A stretch of DNA of 64,000 nt from Lachnospiraceae bacterium (GCA_009911505.1 QXXL01000093.1:1-64000); one strand, 5' to 3'; shown: positions 50,758 through 60,326, counted from the first letter of the stretch. Numbers and translations: made by a program. Notes: generated from the letters alone by a model not told the origin.

Positions 50758-52122
50758 TTATATTTTCAAATCGGCCTTCACCGCATCGATCAGTGCGGCC
50801 TGCGTGGTGTCTTTCTCGGAAAGGGCTTTCATGATCCGCTCGTCTATGGTGCCTTCCGTGATGATGTGCTGCACCACCACGGTCTCGGATGCCTGCCCCT
50901 GCCGCCACAGCCTCGCCACTGTCTGCTGGTATAATTCCAGCGACCATGTCAGCCCGAACCACACCAGCGTGTTCCCTCCGCCCTGGAGGTTCAGGCCGTG
51001 TCCGGCAGATGCCGGGTGGATCAGCGCCACCGGGATCTCCCCGGCGTTCCATTTCCGGATGCTGCCGTCCGTGTCCAGCCTGGCATACGGGATTTTGAAT
51101 TTCTGCAGCCGCTCCGAGATCCGCTCAAGGTCATGCCGGAACCAGTAAGCCACAAGCACCGGCCTGCCGTATGCCGCCTCGATGATGTCCTCCAGTGCGT
51201 CCAGTTTCTTTTCATGGATGGCAGTCACATCCCCGGCATCCGTGTAAATGGCCCCGTCTGCCATCTGCGACAGCTTCCCGGAAAGGGATGCGGCATTGGC
51301 GGCTGTGATCTCACCGTCCGGGAGCTGCAGGACAAGGTCTTTTTTCAGTTCCTCGTATTTCTCCCGCTCCGTTTCGGAAAGGTACACCGTGTACCTGGAA
51401 TCCACCAGCTCCGGCATCTGCAGGCGGTCGGTGGATTTCATGGAAATGGTGATATCGGAGATTTTGCCATATATCTGTTTCTCCGCCCCCGGCAGCGGCT
51501 TATAGGAAAATACCACCTGCCCGTTCTGCTTATCCGGCCGGAAATAGGAAGTGCGGTACTGCCCGATGAACCGGCCAAGCCGCTCCCCCATGTCCAGCAG
51601 CCGGAACTCCGCCCACAAATCCATGAGGCCGTTGCTGGAAGGCGTGCCGGTCAGCCCCACGATGCGCTTCACCTTCGGCCGGACTTTTATCAGCGCCTTG
51701 AACCGCTTCGTCTGGTGGTTCTTGAAGGAGGACAGCTCATCGACCACCACCATGTCAAAATCAAACGGGATGCCACTTTCGGAAATCAGCCACTGTACGT
51801 TCTCACGGTTGATGAGGTAGATGTCTGCCTGCCGCTTTAGTGCCGCCAGCCTCTCTGCCGCCGACCCGACCGCCACGCTGTACTTAAGCCCCTCAAGGTG
51901 ATCCCACTTTTCAATCTCTGCCGGCCAACTGAAGGAGGCCACCCGGATAGGCGCCACCACAAGCACCCTTCGGATTTCAAAGCTGTCAAACATCAGGTCG
52001 TTGACCGCCGTCAGCGTGATGCTCGTCTTGCCAAGCCCGCAGGCGAGGAATACCGCCGCTGCCGGGTGTGCCTTGATATACTCCGCTGCGTATCTCTGGT
52101 ATTCATGTGGCTCGTATCTCAT
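50758..52122 (-). CDS. SNF2-type DEAD-like helicase
   Basis: 454 residues, complete. Q-motif MRYEPHEYQRYAAEYIKAHP, Walker A FLACGLGKTSITLTA, motif II MVVVDELSSFKNH, motif III VGLTGTPSSNGLM and motif VI QQTVARLWRQGQ are in order. It is a replication or recombination translocase of prophage B. Unlike the copy in prophage A it is intact. It overlaps the VRR-NUC gene by 20 bp. Confidence 0.9.
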   Translation of the reverse strand: MRYEPHEYQRYAAEYIKAHPAAAVFLACGLGKTSITLTAVNDLMFDSFEIRRVLVVAPIRVASFSWPAEIEKWDHLEGLKYSVAVGSAAERLAALKRQADIYLINRENVQWLISESGIPFDFDMVVVDELSSFKNHQTKRFKALIKVRPKVKRIVGLTGTPSSNGLMDLWAEFRLLDMGERLGRFIGQYRTSYFRPDKQNGQVVFSYKPLPGAEKQIYGKISDITISMKSTDRLQMPELVDSRYTVYLSETEREKYEELKKDLVLQLPDGEITAANAASLSGKLSQMADGAIYTDAGDVTAIHEKKLDALEDIIEAAYGRPVLVAYWFRHDLERISERLQKFKIPYARLDTDGSIRKWNAGEIPVALIHPASAGHGLNLQGGGNTLVWFGLTWSLELYQQTVARLWRQGQASETVVVQHIITEGTIDERIMKALSEKDTTQAALIDAVKADLKI

Positions 52123-52384
52123 CAATGATCCCTCCAATCTGCGATTCGTCATCCAGCACATACACCTTGAATCCAAGCCGCCTGAGAAGCCGGTGCCTTG
52201 CAAGCTGCAGCGGGCGGGGCTTCTCCCCCGGAGCCTTTACCTCCACAAAACCGATTTTCCCGCCATGCAGAAGTACGATTCTGTCAGGCACCCCATCAAA
52301 ACCGGGCGATGTGAACTTTACTGCCAATCCCCCGGCGGCCCCCACTGCCGCCCTGAATTTCTGCTCTATGGTTTTCTCTCTCAT
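52103..52384 (-). CDS. VRR-NUC domain nuclease
   Basis: 93 residues, the compact phage form: REKTIEQKFRAAVGAAGGLA, GVPDRIVLLHGGKIGFVEVK with the D...ExK residues and ARHRLLRRLGF. It pairs with the SNF2 helicase, a combination conserved in Firmicutes phages. GGAGG lies 7 nt before the ATG at 52384. Confidence 0.92.
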   Translation of the reverse strand: MREKTIEQKFRAAVGAAGGLAVKFTSPGFDGVPDRIVLLHGGKIGFVEVKAPGEKPRPLQLARHRLLRRLGFKVYVLDDESQIGGIIDEIRAT

Positions 52385-52430
52385 GCAAATGCCTCCAATC
52401 CCTTTATTTTTCAAGCATTCCAGCCTTTAG

Positions 52431-52536
52431 GGTGCAGCTCGGTGCAAGTCGTACCTAAAACTCCTCTATAAGTGATTTTTTGCTGAAAAAACTGCCCTAA
52501 AGGGGGTTTATACCAAGACCTGCACCGACTTGCACC
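52431..52536. repeat. Four iteron-like 10-mers (GGTGCAAGTC type)
   Basis: GGTGCAGCTC and GGTGCAAGTC stand in tandem at 52431-52450. Their complements GACCTGCACC and GACTTGCACC stand in tandem at 52517-52536. The result is two direct pairs in opposite orientation, 66 bp apart, with AT-rich sequence between. They lie between the primase-helicase and VRR-NUC genes. The layout recalls the GGTGAACAG-type iterons bound by the P4 alpha primase-helicase. Confidence 0.7.
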
Positions 52537-52558
52537 TTCCACCAAAACATGGGCTTTC

Positions 52559-54796
52559 TCAGCCTTCAAAATCTTCCTCCTTTATCCGCAGCCCGTAAAC
52601 GATAATGCCGGACTTCGCCTTCCTCCGAAAAAAGCCCGCAGACTCCAGCGCATTATAAAAATCGGCCGTGCTTCTGGTATACTCGCCCGTCCGCATACAG
52701 TAGCTGCGGTATTCCTGGTACAGGACGCCGGACTTCTCCCGGTAGGTCTTGTCGGCCTCGCAGCATTCATTCAAAAAATGCCCAAGCCAGTCGTTATCCT
52801 CACGGTATGATTTGATGGCTTCCTCCACGCAGGCAGGGGAAGGGATATGGAAGTTCCGGCTGATCGCCTTTTGTGCACCCTCAATGATCCACGCCATGAC
52901 AGCCGGGGCTGCCTCCGAAACGAGGAAATCGGCATAATTCTTCACATCCCCCGCGCCCTCTATCCTGGCATGGAAGGGGATCACGATCAGACGCCGCCAC
53001 GTCCCAGGATCATTCGCGCCTACCCTCGGCAGGTGGTTGGTGTAAAGCACGAGGGTATGGCTCGGCGTAAAGCTGAACGGGTCCTTATACTTTTTCTCCG
53101 CAAAAATCTCATCCGTGGAACACATCTGCTTCACCACGGAGGTGTTCAGGCGCATCCCTTCCTCCAGCTCGGCGGCTATGATGAGACGCTTGCCCTTCGC
53201 CTCTGCAAGCTCCGGCTTTACATTCCTCTTGCACCCCACCGTGAGGGTATCGGCGGACATATTCCCGCTGTAGGTGCCAAGCACACGGGCTATCGTGTTC
53301 CAAAAGGTGGACTTTCCGTTCCTTCCCTCCCCGTAGGCAATGACCAGCGATTCCATGTAGACGCGCCCCACCGCCGCCATGCCCACGATCTGCTGCACAT
53401 AATCAATCAGTTCCTGGTCTTTGCAGAAAATAGTGTCCAGGGAATCCAGCCACAGACTCTCCCCTTTATCGCCGGGAGCTGCCGCCGTTATCTTCGTGAT
53501 ATAATCCTCCGGGCTGTGGTCACGTTTCCCCTCCAGCCCGTCCGGAAGGTAATAGGTGCCGTCCGGCGTATTCAGAAGGAAGCCGTCTTTATCCAGGTCG
53601 GACACGCTGATCTCCAGCATCGGCTTCGCCGCCTGCAGTGCAGAAACCACATACTTCATGTCCCGCCGCTTCATCACGAACGCCTTATATGCCTGGGCGG
53701 ACAGATACGCAAGATAAGCGTCCATCTGCCCGCTGCTGATTTTCTTCTCCAGCGATTTTCCGCCGGAGGTGATGGCATCCTCTGAAATGCCCGTATCCAT
53801 AAGAGCCTGACGTGTGCGGTCGATCTCATCCTTTGCGTCCGTAAGCTGAAGGTCGAGGAATTCCTCCGCCGCGCCTACCGCCTGCTGCTTCGACTCCACC
53901 CAATACTGCCCGCAGAAACGCAGATAGTCCGTGGCCGCCGTGTACCGAAGCTCCACCCCATACTCCCTGGTCAGCACCTTCGCCTGCCCGATGTCCGAAT
54001 AATCCCCCGGTTTCAGTGATTCCCGGCCGAACTCGTCATTGTACGCATCCGGGGCGACATAGCCCTCCTGCCCCTGCACCTTTTCCGCAAAACGGCAGGC
54101 GCTCTGCCAGATCATGGCAAGCTCCGCTTCTTCCAGCGGCGGATTGCACTTTGCCGCCTCCTCCATGAAAATTTCATGCGCCTTTTCCGTTGCCCCGTAC
54201 CGTTTCACCACGCGCCCCGCAAAATGGGACATGGTGGCGTTCCTCTGCCCCTGCGGTATCTCCCTACCGCCCTGCAGTCTTACGATGCAGTCAATGGTGA
54301 TCTCTCCCTCATGCCAGATGATCTCCCCTGTTGCATTCCCGAAAATGAACCGCGCCGCGTCCAGGGCATTTCCGTCAAAAAACGGGAACTTCTGCTGTAT
54401 GGCTTTCTTCAAAGCGGCATAAGCCTCCGCATCTGTGACCAGGTCATGCGGGAAATACATATGGAACCTCGGCCTTGCGGACCTCCCGCCCTTCGGCTTC
54501 ATGTTGCTCCGGCTTGGGAGTATGGCATAGCTGACCTCCGGCAGCTTCTCCGCCATGTCCTCCGGGTACACCCAGTCTTTTGGATCGTCGCTGTGGCTGT
54601 TGTCGCAGTCCGTCACGCTGCAGTCCGCCTCCTCGAAATTGTCCACACTGCGGTAGCTGCCCTTAAATTTCCCGCACACATGGTCGAACGCCGTGGCTGC
54701 CAGGCAGTCCTCCTCATTGTCGACCACACACTTGACGGGATAGCTGCAGTTCTTCGCATTCCCCCTGCTGTTTGACCTGTACAATGTCATCTTCAT
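52559..54796 (-). CDS. P4/D5-type primase-helicase
   Basis: 745 residues. The N-terminal part has a primase-like section (CDNSHSDDPKDWVYP and HMYFP) and a PriCT-like region, and the C-terminal ~330 residues are a D5/P4-type superfamily 3 helicase: Walker A IAYGEGRNGKSTFWNTIARV, Walker B GKRLIIAAELEEG and motif C TLVLYTNHLPRV, then a winged-helix tail. It should initiate replication of prophage B, likely at the adjacent iteron-like repeats. GGAGG lies 7 nt before the ATG. Confidence 0.9.
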   Translation of the reverse strand: MKMTLYRSNSRGNAKNCSYPVKCVVDNEEDCLAATAFDHVCGKFKGSYRSVDNFEEADCSVTDCDNSHSDDPKDWVYPEDMAEKLPEVSYAILPSRSNMKPKGGRSARPRFHMYFPHDLVTDAEAYAALKKAIQQKFPFFDGNALDAARFIFGNATGEIIWHEGEITIDCIVRLQGGREIPQGQRNATMSHFAGRVVKRYGATEKAHEIFMEEAAKCNPPLEEAELAMIWQSACRFAEKVQGQEGYVAPDAYNDEFGRESLKPGDYSDIGQAKVLTREYGVELRYTAATDYLRFCGQYWVESKQQAVGAAEEFLDLQLTDAKDEIDRTRQALMDTGISEDAITSGGKSLEKKISSGQMDAYLAYLSAQAYKAFVMKRRDMKYVVSALQAAKPMLEISVSDLDKDGFLLNTPDGTYYLPDGLEGKRDHSPEDYITKITAAAPGDKGESLWLDSLDTIFCKDQELIDYVQQIVGMAAVGRVYMESLVIAYGEGRNGKSTFWNTIARVLGTYSGNMSADTLTVGCKRNVKPELAEAKGKRLIIAAELEEGMRLNTSVVKQMCSTDEIFAEKKYKDPFSFTPSHTLVLYTNHLPRVGANDPGTWRRLIVIPFHARIEGAGDVKNYADFLVSEAAPAVMAWIIEGAQKAISRNFHIPSPACVEEAIKSYREDNDWLGHFLNECCEADKTYREKSGVLYQEYRSYCMRTGEYTRSTADFYNALESAGFFRRKAKSGIIVYGLRIKEEDFEG

Positions 54797-55668
54797 GATT
54801 CCGCCTCCTTTTCCCCTGCAAGCTGGTATTCCTTCGGGCTGTATGCCGCCGGGTTACCCCTCTCCCGGCCTTTCCTGTACGGGCGCACCCATACCTTTTT
54901 CCCAGATTTACAGTTCCTCCAGTGTCCGATGACTCCCCAGCACGGGCAGGACATTTTCCGCTGTTGCTCTGCGTACCTGGCAAATTCCTCCGCATTGGTC
55001 CGCATCACCCGGACGGCCTTCACCACCCTCTTTTTCTTCCGCTGCCCTTTCGGGCTGTATGCCGGGCGGCTTACTTTCCGGGATGAGGCCTCGCTGAACA
55101 CCACGGGGCGTTCATACAGTGCCTTCTGTATCAGCATATAGCCAAACTTAATATAGCGGAACAGGTCAATGAGGTATCTGTCCTCCATGATCCGCCAGTC
55201 TCTTGCCCAGACCGGGCGCTGGTATGTGCAGGTCATGTATTTCCCGTCCTCACCATCAAATCTGCAGGAGCCCATATTGACCACGACATCCGCAGTGCTG
55301 CCCTTCCCGAAAAAGAAATAGGCATCAAGGAGCGGCCTGTCTGTCCGGGAAAGCTCCCCATCCCGGACCGGCCCCGTCTCCGGCACCAGCGTTTCCTTGA
55401 ACAGCACCGTGTTTTCCCCTCGCCCGGAGGAATCCTTCAGCCTCAGCACAAACTCCTTCAGTGACGGCTCCAGCATCAGATCTGATCCGCTGTATTCCAT
55501 CGTTTCGATCTGCGGGAGGAGCGCGTTCAGCTCCTCATCCGTCATCTCGACTGTGTCATAGATGCTCCGGTCCACAGGGGCTCCCCACCGCCTAAACCAG
55601 CTTTCCATCCCCGGCTCCAATGCACAGAACATCCCGCCTTTGCTCACAAGATATTTATCCAACTGCAT
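54793..55668 (-). CDS. Phage early protein, unknown, with C-terminal zinc-like patch
   Basis: 291 residues. The middle is compact (LDAYFFFGKGSTADVVVNMG, RPVWARDWRIMEDRYL). The end carries CPCWGVIGHWRNCKSGKKVW and a basic stretch, resembling a nucleic-acid-binding knuckle. No family recognised. It overlaps the primase start by 4 bp. Confidence 0.6.
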   Translation of the reverse strand: MQLDKYLVSKGGMFCALEPGMESWFRRWGAPVDRSIYDTVEMTDEELNALLPQIETMEYSGSDLMLEPSLKEFVLRLKDSSGRGENTVLFKETLVPETGPVRDGELSRTDRPLLDAYFFFGKGSTADVVVNMGSCRFDGEDGKYMTCTYQRPVWARDWRIMEDRYLIDLFRYIKFGYMLIQKALYERPVVFSEASSRKVSRPAYSPKGQRKKKRVVKAVRVMRTNAEEFARYAEQQRKMSCPCWGVIGHWRNCKSGKKVWVRPYRKGRERGNPAAYSPKEYQLAGEKEAES

Positions 55669-56094
55669 TTAAACAACCTCCTCACAATTTTCTGTAAAGT
55701 AGCGGATCACCATATCCCGCTTTTCCGCCTTCTCGATCTCTGCCGCCATCCCCGTGGATATGGTGCCGCCGAACACCCATAGCTGCTCGCATCTGCCGAG
55801 CAGCACCATCCCCATGAACATTCCGATTGCCCGCTCCGCAGGCTTGGTGTCATCCAGAAACTGCGGAAAGAGCAGGTGCGGCGCAAGCGGTATCGCGCCG
55901 TTCCTCACCGCGAACCTGCTGTACCGCCTCGCCTTCTGCGTGTTCCCCTCCGTATCCCCGGCAAACGGGGAGCATATATAGACAAGCGGCCGGTATGCCC
56001 TCTTCGCCGCCCTTTCTTCCTTCCTGATCCCCGATAACGCCGCATGGCTCGTCGGGTCGCTGTATCCCTCGCTGTTATATCTGCTGATTCCCAT
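55669..56094 (-). CDS. DUF4406/DUF7768-like nucleoside-deoxyribosyltransferase-fold protein
   Basis: 141 residues: YICSPFAGDTEGNTQKARRY, IPLAPHLLFPQFLDD and GRCEQLWVFGGTISTGMAAE give the same pattern as the prophage A protein at 36631-37320, without its N-terminal extension. Probably nucleotide metabolism; unproven. The ATG at 56094 follows GGAGG by 8 nt. Confidence 0.72.
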   Translation of the reverse strand: MGISRYNSEGYSDPTSHAALSGIRKEERAAKRAYRPLVYICSPFAGDTEGNTQKARRYSRFAVRNGAIPLAPHLLFPQFLDDTKPAERAIGMFMGMVLLGRCEQLWVFGGTISTGMAAEIEKAEKRDMVIRYFTENCEEVV

Positions 56095-56266
56095 CAACCA
56101 TACCTCCATTCTGCCTGCGCTGCTTATCCCGGACCGTGTCCGCAGGCTTGTAAAACGGGCAGTCCCTCCCGCCAAAGTCATTGTCTTTTAAGCAGGTGCA
56201 GACGCCGCCCCTGTTTGCAAAACAGTCGCCGTGTGTCCTGCACCCCTGCATTGCCGCCCTGCTCAT
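56075..56266 (-). CDS. Small cysteine-rich phage protein
   Basis: 63 residues with CRTHGDC, CTCLKDNDFGGRDC and a basic end. Six Cys suggest zinc or disulfide binding. Short proteins of this type are common between DUF4406-like and polymerase genes in Clostridia phages. Function unknown. Confidence 0.6.
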   Translation of the reverse strand: MSRAAMQGCRTHGDCFANRGGVCTCLKDNDFGGRDCPFYKPADTVRDKQRRQNGGMVDGNQQI

Positions 56267-56592
56267 CCCTCTCTGCCTCCTGAAATCAACCTGATATTAT
56301 TTTCCATCCGTTTGCGGAGGACTTCGGTTTTGTTGAACTGTGCCCTCCAGTGCCTCCGCTCCGGGGAATCCACAGGAAGCCCCTCCGCTTTTTTCGTGTA
56401 CATCTCGCAAAGGACCTTATACCCGTCCGCCAGCTCCCGCAGTTCCGAAAGCAGCGCCGCCCTTGCCTCATCCGTGCAGTAGGAATTGATGAGCCTTGCG
56501 GCTTTCCTCATCGCCGGCATCTTGCAGGGGAAGAACGCCTCCACAATAAGCTCCATGTATCCCATCCCGTATTCAATCCGCAGCCGTTCCAT
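56263..56592 (-). CDS. Helical phage protein, unknown
   Basis: About 109 residues, largely alpha-helical (MRKAARLINSYCTDEARAAL, RELADGYKVLCEMYTKKAEG). Not recognised. It overlaps the small Cys-rich gene by 4 bp. Start chosen among adjacent ATG codons (56595 or 56592); neither has a strong ribosome binding site, and the frame starts within the end of the polymerase gene region. Confidence 0.5.
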   Translation of the reverse strand: MERLRIEYGMGYMELIVEAFFPCKMPAMRKAARLINSYCTDEARAALLSELRELADGYKVLCEMYTKKAEGLPVDSPERRHWRAQFNKTEVLRKRMENNIRLISGGREG

Positions 56593-56606
56593 CATGCACC
56601 ACCTGC

Positions 56607-58535
56607 CTAATCTTTCTGGTAAAACGAACATTCGTAACCGTCTGCCCGGAGCAGTAAGCCTTTCGCCCAGGGCGGCGTCCTGCCCATCTGTTCGCAGACT
56701 GCGGAAAGGGACATCCTCTTATCCGCTTCGATAATAATTTCATCATGCACATGGGCGACAATGGAGCAGTTCCGGAGCGTCCGCATGGCATAGCATAAAA
56801 TATCCCGGCTTACCGCCTGCACGATGTTCTCCACAAACTTGGGACCGTAGCTTTCCAGCCGCTCCCATTTCTTTGTGCCGCCCACACCCATGTAGGTGAC
56901 GGACTCCCCGCCAAACTGGTTCTCCCCAATCCTCGGCTTCACATAAGCAAGCCTCCGCCCGGAAAATAAAGTGATGAACAGCATCCCGCTCTGGTAGTCA
57001 AAGCGGATGCCGTGTGTTTCCGTTGGAATCCTCTTTTTTACGCATTCCTTCACGGCACGGTCTACCGCCCACCAGAATTCCGTGATATTGGGGTTGGAAT
57101 CCCGCCACGCAGAAACAAGCGGCTGCAGCTCTTCCTCCGCAAGCCCCATCTCCAAAGCGCCCATGGATTTCAATGCCCCGACTGATCCGCCATAGCCAAG
57201 GGCCAGTTCTGCTATTTTACCTTTCTGCCGCAGATGCCCGTTCACGCCATGCTTTTCCACTTTGCAGTGGAACATCTGGCTTGCCGAGGCGCAGTAAATA
57301 TCCCCGCCGCCCTCGAATACCTTCAGCCGCCACCGCTCCCCGGCAATCCAGGCAATCACCCTCGCCTCGATTGCAGAAAAGTCCGCCACGATGAACTTCC
57401 TGCCATCCTGCGGAACGAAGGCCGTGCGGATAAGCTGCGAGAGCGTATCCGGAATATCCTCATAAAGCATGGCAATGGCATCAAAATCCCCGGCTTTTAC
57501 CAGTTCCCGTGCCTGCGCCAAGTCTGAGATATGGTTCTGGGGCAGATTCTGCAACTGTATAATGCGCCCGGAGAACCGGCCGGTCCTATTGGCGCCATAG
57601 AAGGCGAACATCCCGTGCGCCCGGCTGTCCGCACACACCGCATTCTCCATTGCCTGGTATTTCTTCACGGAGGACTTGGCAAGCTGCTGCCGCAGGGCAA
57701 GCGCCTCCCCCAAAGGCTCCGGCGCAGTCTTTAGCAGTTCCGCCACCGCCTTTTTATCAAGGGAATCCGTCTCTATCCCGTTCTCCGAAAGCCACCGCTT
57801 CATCTGCTGCACGGAATTCGGGTTCTCCAGCTCCGTCAGTTCCTGCATGGCTGCTGACAGCTCCGCCTTGGATCGCCCATCCATGGCGATTGCATTTTTT
57901 ACCATCTCCATGTCCACGCCGATGCCCCGGTCGTTGATCTCCTGATCCTGCCTGTATTCCTCCCAAACAAAATCCGGCACGGGAAATTTTGCAAGCCTCT
58001 GCTGTATCTGCATCTCCGCCTCCACGTCTCGGAGGTTATATGCCTTGAACCGCTCCCATTTCTCCCTGTCATGCTCCGGCAGGTTCCGTGTCCTGCCGCC
58101 GTTCGCCTTGGTCGGCTTACACGGGATGCAGAAATAACGGATCAGTTCTTTCCCTTCGGACAGCTTCTGTTTTTCCAGCCCAAGCACCGCGCCTACATCC
58201 TCCAATGACCGTGGCAGTCCCAGGTAAGCCGCCCACACCATCGTGCAGCGCCAGCTCCCAGGCTCGAACCATGTGCCGAAATAATTTGACAGGCAGACGC
58301 GCTCGAAATTGTTGTTATAGCTCCACTTGATGACAGAATCATCGGAAAGCGCCTCCACGATATCTGCAGGGATTTCCTCACCGCAGGCAAGGTCAACCAC
58401 CTTTACATCCCCGCCGTCCACGCTGTATCCGAATAAGAGGATGTCAAAATCCGGGGAGGAGGCATACCGGTAAACGCCGCATTTGGATAAATCCACATCC
58501 GAAAATGACTCTATGTCAATGGCTAATTCCTTCAT
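56607..58535 (-). CDS. DNA polymerase, family A
   Basis: 642 residues. An N-terminal exonuclease-like domain (LAIDIESFSDVDLSKCGVYR, DxE at 6-8) precedes a family A polymerase: motif A VADFSAIEARVIAWIAGE, motif B RQKGKIAELALGYGG and motif C VAHVHDEIIIEAD. This is the replicative polymerase of prophage B; prophage A has none, so it must use the host enzyme. Confidence 0.93.
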   Translation of the reverse strand: MKELAIDIESFSDVDLSKCGVYRYASSPDFDILLFGYSVDGGDVKVVDLACGEEIPADIVEALSDDSVIKWSYNNNFERVCLSNYFGTWFEPGSWRCTMVWAAYLGLPRSLEDVGAVLGLEKQKLSEGKELIRYFCIPCKPTKANGGRTRNLPEHDREKWERFKAYNLRDVEAEMQIQQRLAKFPVPDFVWEEYRQDQEINDRGIGVDMEMVKNAIAMDGRSKAELSAAMQELTELENPNSVQQMKRWLSENGIETDSLDKKAVAELLKTAPEPLGEALALRQQLAKSSVKKYQAMENAVCADSRAHGMFAFYGANRTGRFSGRIIQLQNLPQNHISDLAQARELVKAGDFDAIAMLYEDIPDTLSQLIRTAFVPQDGRKFIVADFSAIEARVIAWIAGERWRLKVFEGGGDIYCASASQMFHCKVEKHGVNGHLRQKGKIAELALGYGGSVGALKSMGALEMGLAEEELQPLVSAWRDSNPNITEFWWAVDRAVKECVKKRIPTETHGIRFDYQSGMLFITLFSGRRLAYVKPRIGENQFGGESVTYMGVGGTKKWERLESYGPKFVENIVQAVSRDILCYAMRTLRNCSIVAHVHDEIIIEADKRMSLSAVCEQMGRTPPWAKGLLLRADGYECSFYQKD

Positions 58536-58627
58536 TTTCCACCGGCTCCTTTCACCGCCTTAAGGGCGGCAGGGAAAAGGCAGATGCCCGTTCCCGCCAC
58601 CCAGCGGCTGTATTTCCGTTTATCTGG

Positions 58628-59188
58628 TTATGACAGGAAATCCTCCTCATCCGCAAAATCATCCTCCGCACGGGAACGCCCGCCCAGCGGTTCCCCGTCA
58701 CGGATTTTCTGTAAATTGTTCAGGCCACAGGCGATTCCCTTATTCCCGTTTGAATTGAAAGCATAGAAATTGATGCTCGCCCTGCCATATACGCCGCTGT
58801 ACACCTCGGAATGGTCAATGATCGTCTGCCTGTCGGCATCCACGATGCCAGGGGCAAGATCACTGTTCGCATTGACAAAATATGCGCCCGCATAGGCTTC
58901 ATCATCCGGGCGCTCCGCATCCCCGTCACGCAGCGGCGTTTTTATTTGGGATAGGGGCGGAACGCTCCTGCCGCTCCCTTTCAGCTTGGACTCTCCCTCG
59001 CGGTAGGCCGCGTCAATGGCCGCCTTGATCTTAGCAATGGTCTTCTTATCCGACTTCGGGATGATGAGAGATACAGAATACTTAGGCTTGCCTCCCTGGA
59101 TTGCCTTCGGCTCCCAGGCGTTGCAGTAACTCCAACGGGTATCCGGCCCTGTAATGACTTTTAGTGGGTTATTTTCTTTTTTTGACAT
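58628..59188 (-). CDS. DUF2815 protein, phage ssDNA-binding-like
   Basis: 186 residues, matching DUF2815: VITGPDTRWSYCNAWEPKAI, KYSVSLIIPKSDKKTIAKIK and SEVYSGVYGRASINFYAF. The family has an OB-like fold and takes the place of SSB in phages with DUF2800 and family A polymerase. The C-terminus is acidic (EDDFADEEDFLS), as in SSB-type proteins. Confidence 0.9.
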   Translation of the reverse strand: MSKKENNPLKVITGPDTRWSYCNAWEPKAIQGGKPKYSVSLIIPKSDKKTIAKIKAAIDAAYREGESKLKGSGRSVPPLSQIKTPLRDGDAERPDDEAYAGAYFVNANSDLAPGIVDADRQTIIDHSEVYSGVYGRASINFYAFNSNGNKGIACGLNNLQKIRDGEPLGGRSRAEDDFADEEDFLS

Positions 59189-59204
59189 ATGATTTTCCTC
59201 CTGG

Positions 59205-60326
59205 CTAATCTTCCTTGAAATCCTGCTCCGCCGTGTTCATCTCCGGCCTCTTGTCGCTCTCAAGCACAAGGACAGGCTTGCCCTGCGGCTTCTCCACAAG
59301 GCCCTTCAAAACTTCCACAAACTTCTTCTTGCCCAGCAGCTTTTCCATGGCCGTGATGCCTAAGAGCTTCGGCTCATACGGGTCGAAGCCCGCCTTCTTC
59401 ACGGTATCCGCCACGGCATCCTCATCCGTGTACTTCCGGTTGGACCTTCCGGCCACAACTTTGAACCCGGCATACTTCACGCCGGAAAGCGCCTGCTGCA
59501 ATGCGAACTCCTTCACATCCGCCGCCCATGCCGCCAGCTCATCCGCTTTCACGAGGATTGCCGCGATCTCGTCATCCTCCAGCGTGGCGGGCATCTCGAA
59601 ATCATATTTGGCAAGCTCCAGGTTGTACTCCGCCCGTTTCCTGCAGACTGCCTTCGCCTTGCAGAATTTGCAGTGTTCCCCGGCGCAGAACTCGCCCTCC
59701 CCGGCATAGGCCAGCTTCGCCTTATACACAAGCTCGTTATGCGCCCACTGGAGAAGGTCATCCTTCGCCATCACGCACACGCTGACATTCTCCCGGCGCG
59801 GCTGGTAGATCGCCATGCGGACGGTGTCAATGTCGTAGATGCCGTCAAACAGCTCCAGCGCGCCCAAGGCATACAGCATCATCTGCGGGTTCCCTTCTGC
59901 GGAAACCTCCACGCCCTTGCCGTGCTTGTAATCGATGATATACAGCGTCCCGTCTGCGATAATGACACAGTCGCCGGTGCCGAAGCCTCCCTCCACATAC
60001 CGGGAGAAGTCCAGCCGCTGCTCAATCAGCACGACCGGGTCTTTGCAGGTTTTCTTTGCCTCCTCCACAAGCGAAAGGACATACTCCGCATAGCCGCAGG
60101 CGCATTCCTCCATCTCCTCGTCATAAAATTCAAGCCTCTCCGTGGGGTCTGCGGTTTCCATGCCCAGCAGGGCTTTCAGCTTGTGTTCGCACAGGCTGTG
60201 GGCATCGGTTCCCTGCTGCGCATATTCGCTGCCCGTATCCTCGTAATTTTCACAGAGCCTCGCAGACGGCGGGCAGGCAAGCCACCGGTGGCTGGAGGAT
60301 GCAGAAAGTAATGCGTGTCTCCCCAT
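59205..60326 (-). CDS. DUF2800 protein, PD-(D/E)XK nuclease-like
   Basis: 373 residues. HALLSASSSHRWLACPPSAR at the start, LYIIDYKHGKGVEVSAEGNP giving the D...xK-type core, and four Cys of an iron-sulfur-like cluster (FCAGEHCKFCKAKAVC) are typical of AddB/Cas4-like nucleases of the DUF2800 family. It is a replication-recombination nuclease. The start overlaps the upstream stop by ATGA, and GGAGG lies 7 nt upstream. Confidence 0.9.
   Translation of the reverse strand: MGRHALLSASSSHRWLACPPSARLCENYEDTGSEYAQQGTDAHSLCEHKLKALLGMETADPTERLEFYDEEMEECACGYAEYVLSLVEEAKKTCKDPVVLIEQRLDFSRYVEGGFGTGDCVIIADGTLYIIDYKHGKGVEVSAEGNPQMMLYALGALELFDGIYDIDTVRMAIYQPRRENVSVCVMAKDDLLQWAHNELVYKAKLAYAGEGEFCAGEHCKFCKAKAVCRKRAEYNLELAKYDFEMPATLEDDEIAAILVKADELAAWAADVKEFALQQALSGVKYAGFKVVAGRSNRKYTDEDAVADTVKKAGFDPYEPKLLGITAMEKLLGKKKFVEVLKGLVEKPQGKPVLVLESDKRPEMNTAEQDFKED

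Noticed and set aside
50998-51840. Plus-strand frame of 280 codons
   Set aside because: Antisense shadow of the prophage B SNF2 helicase, without ribosome binding site.
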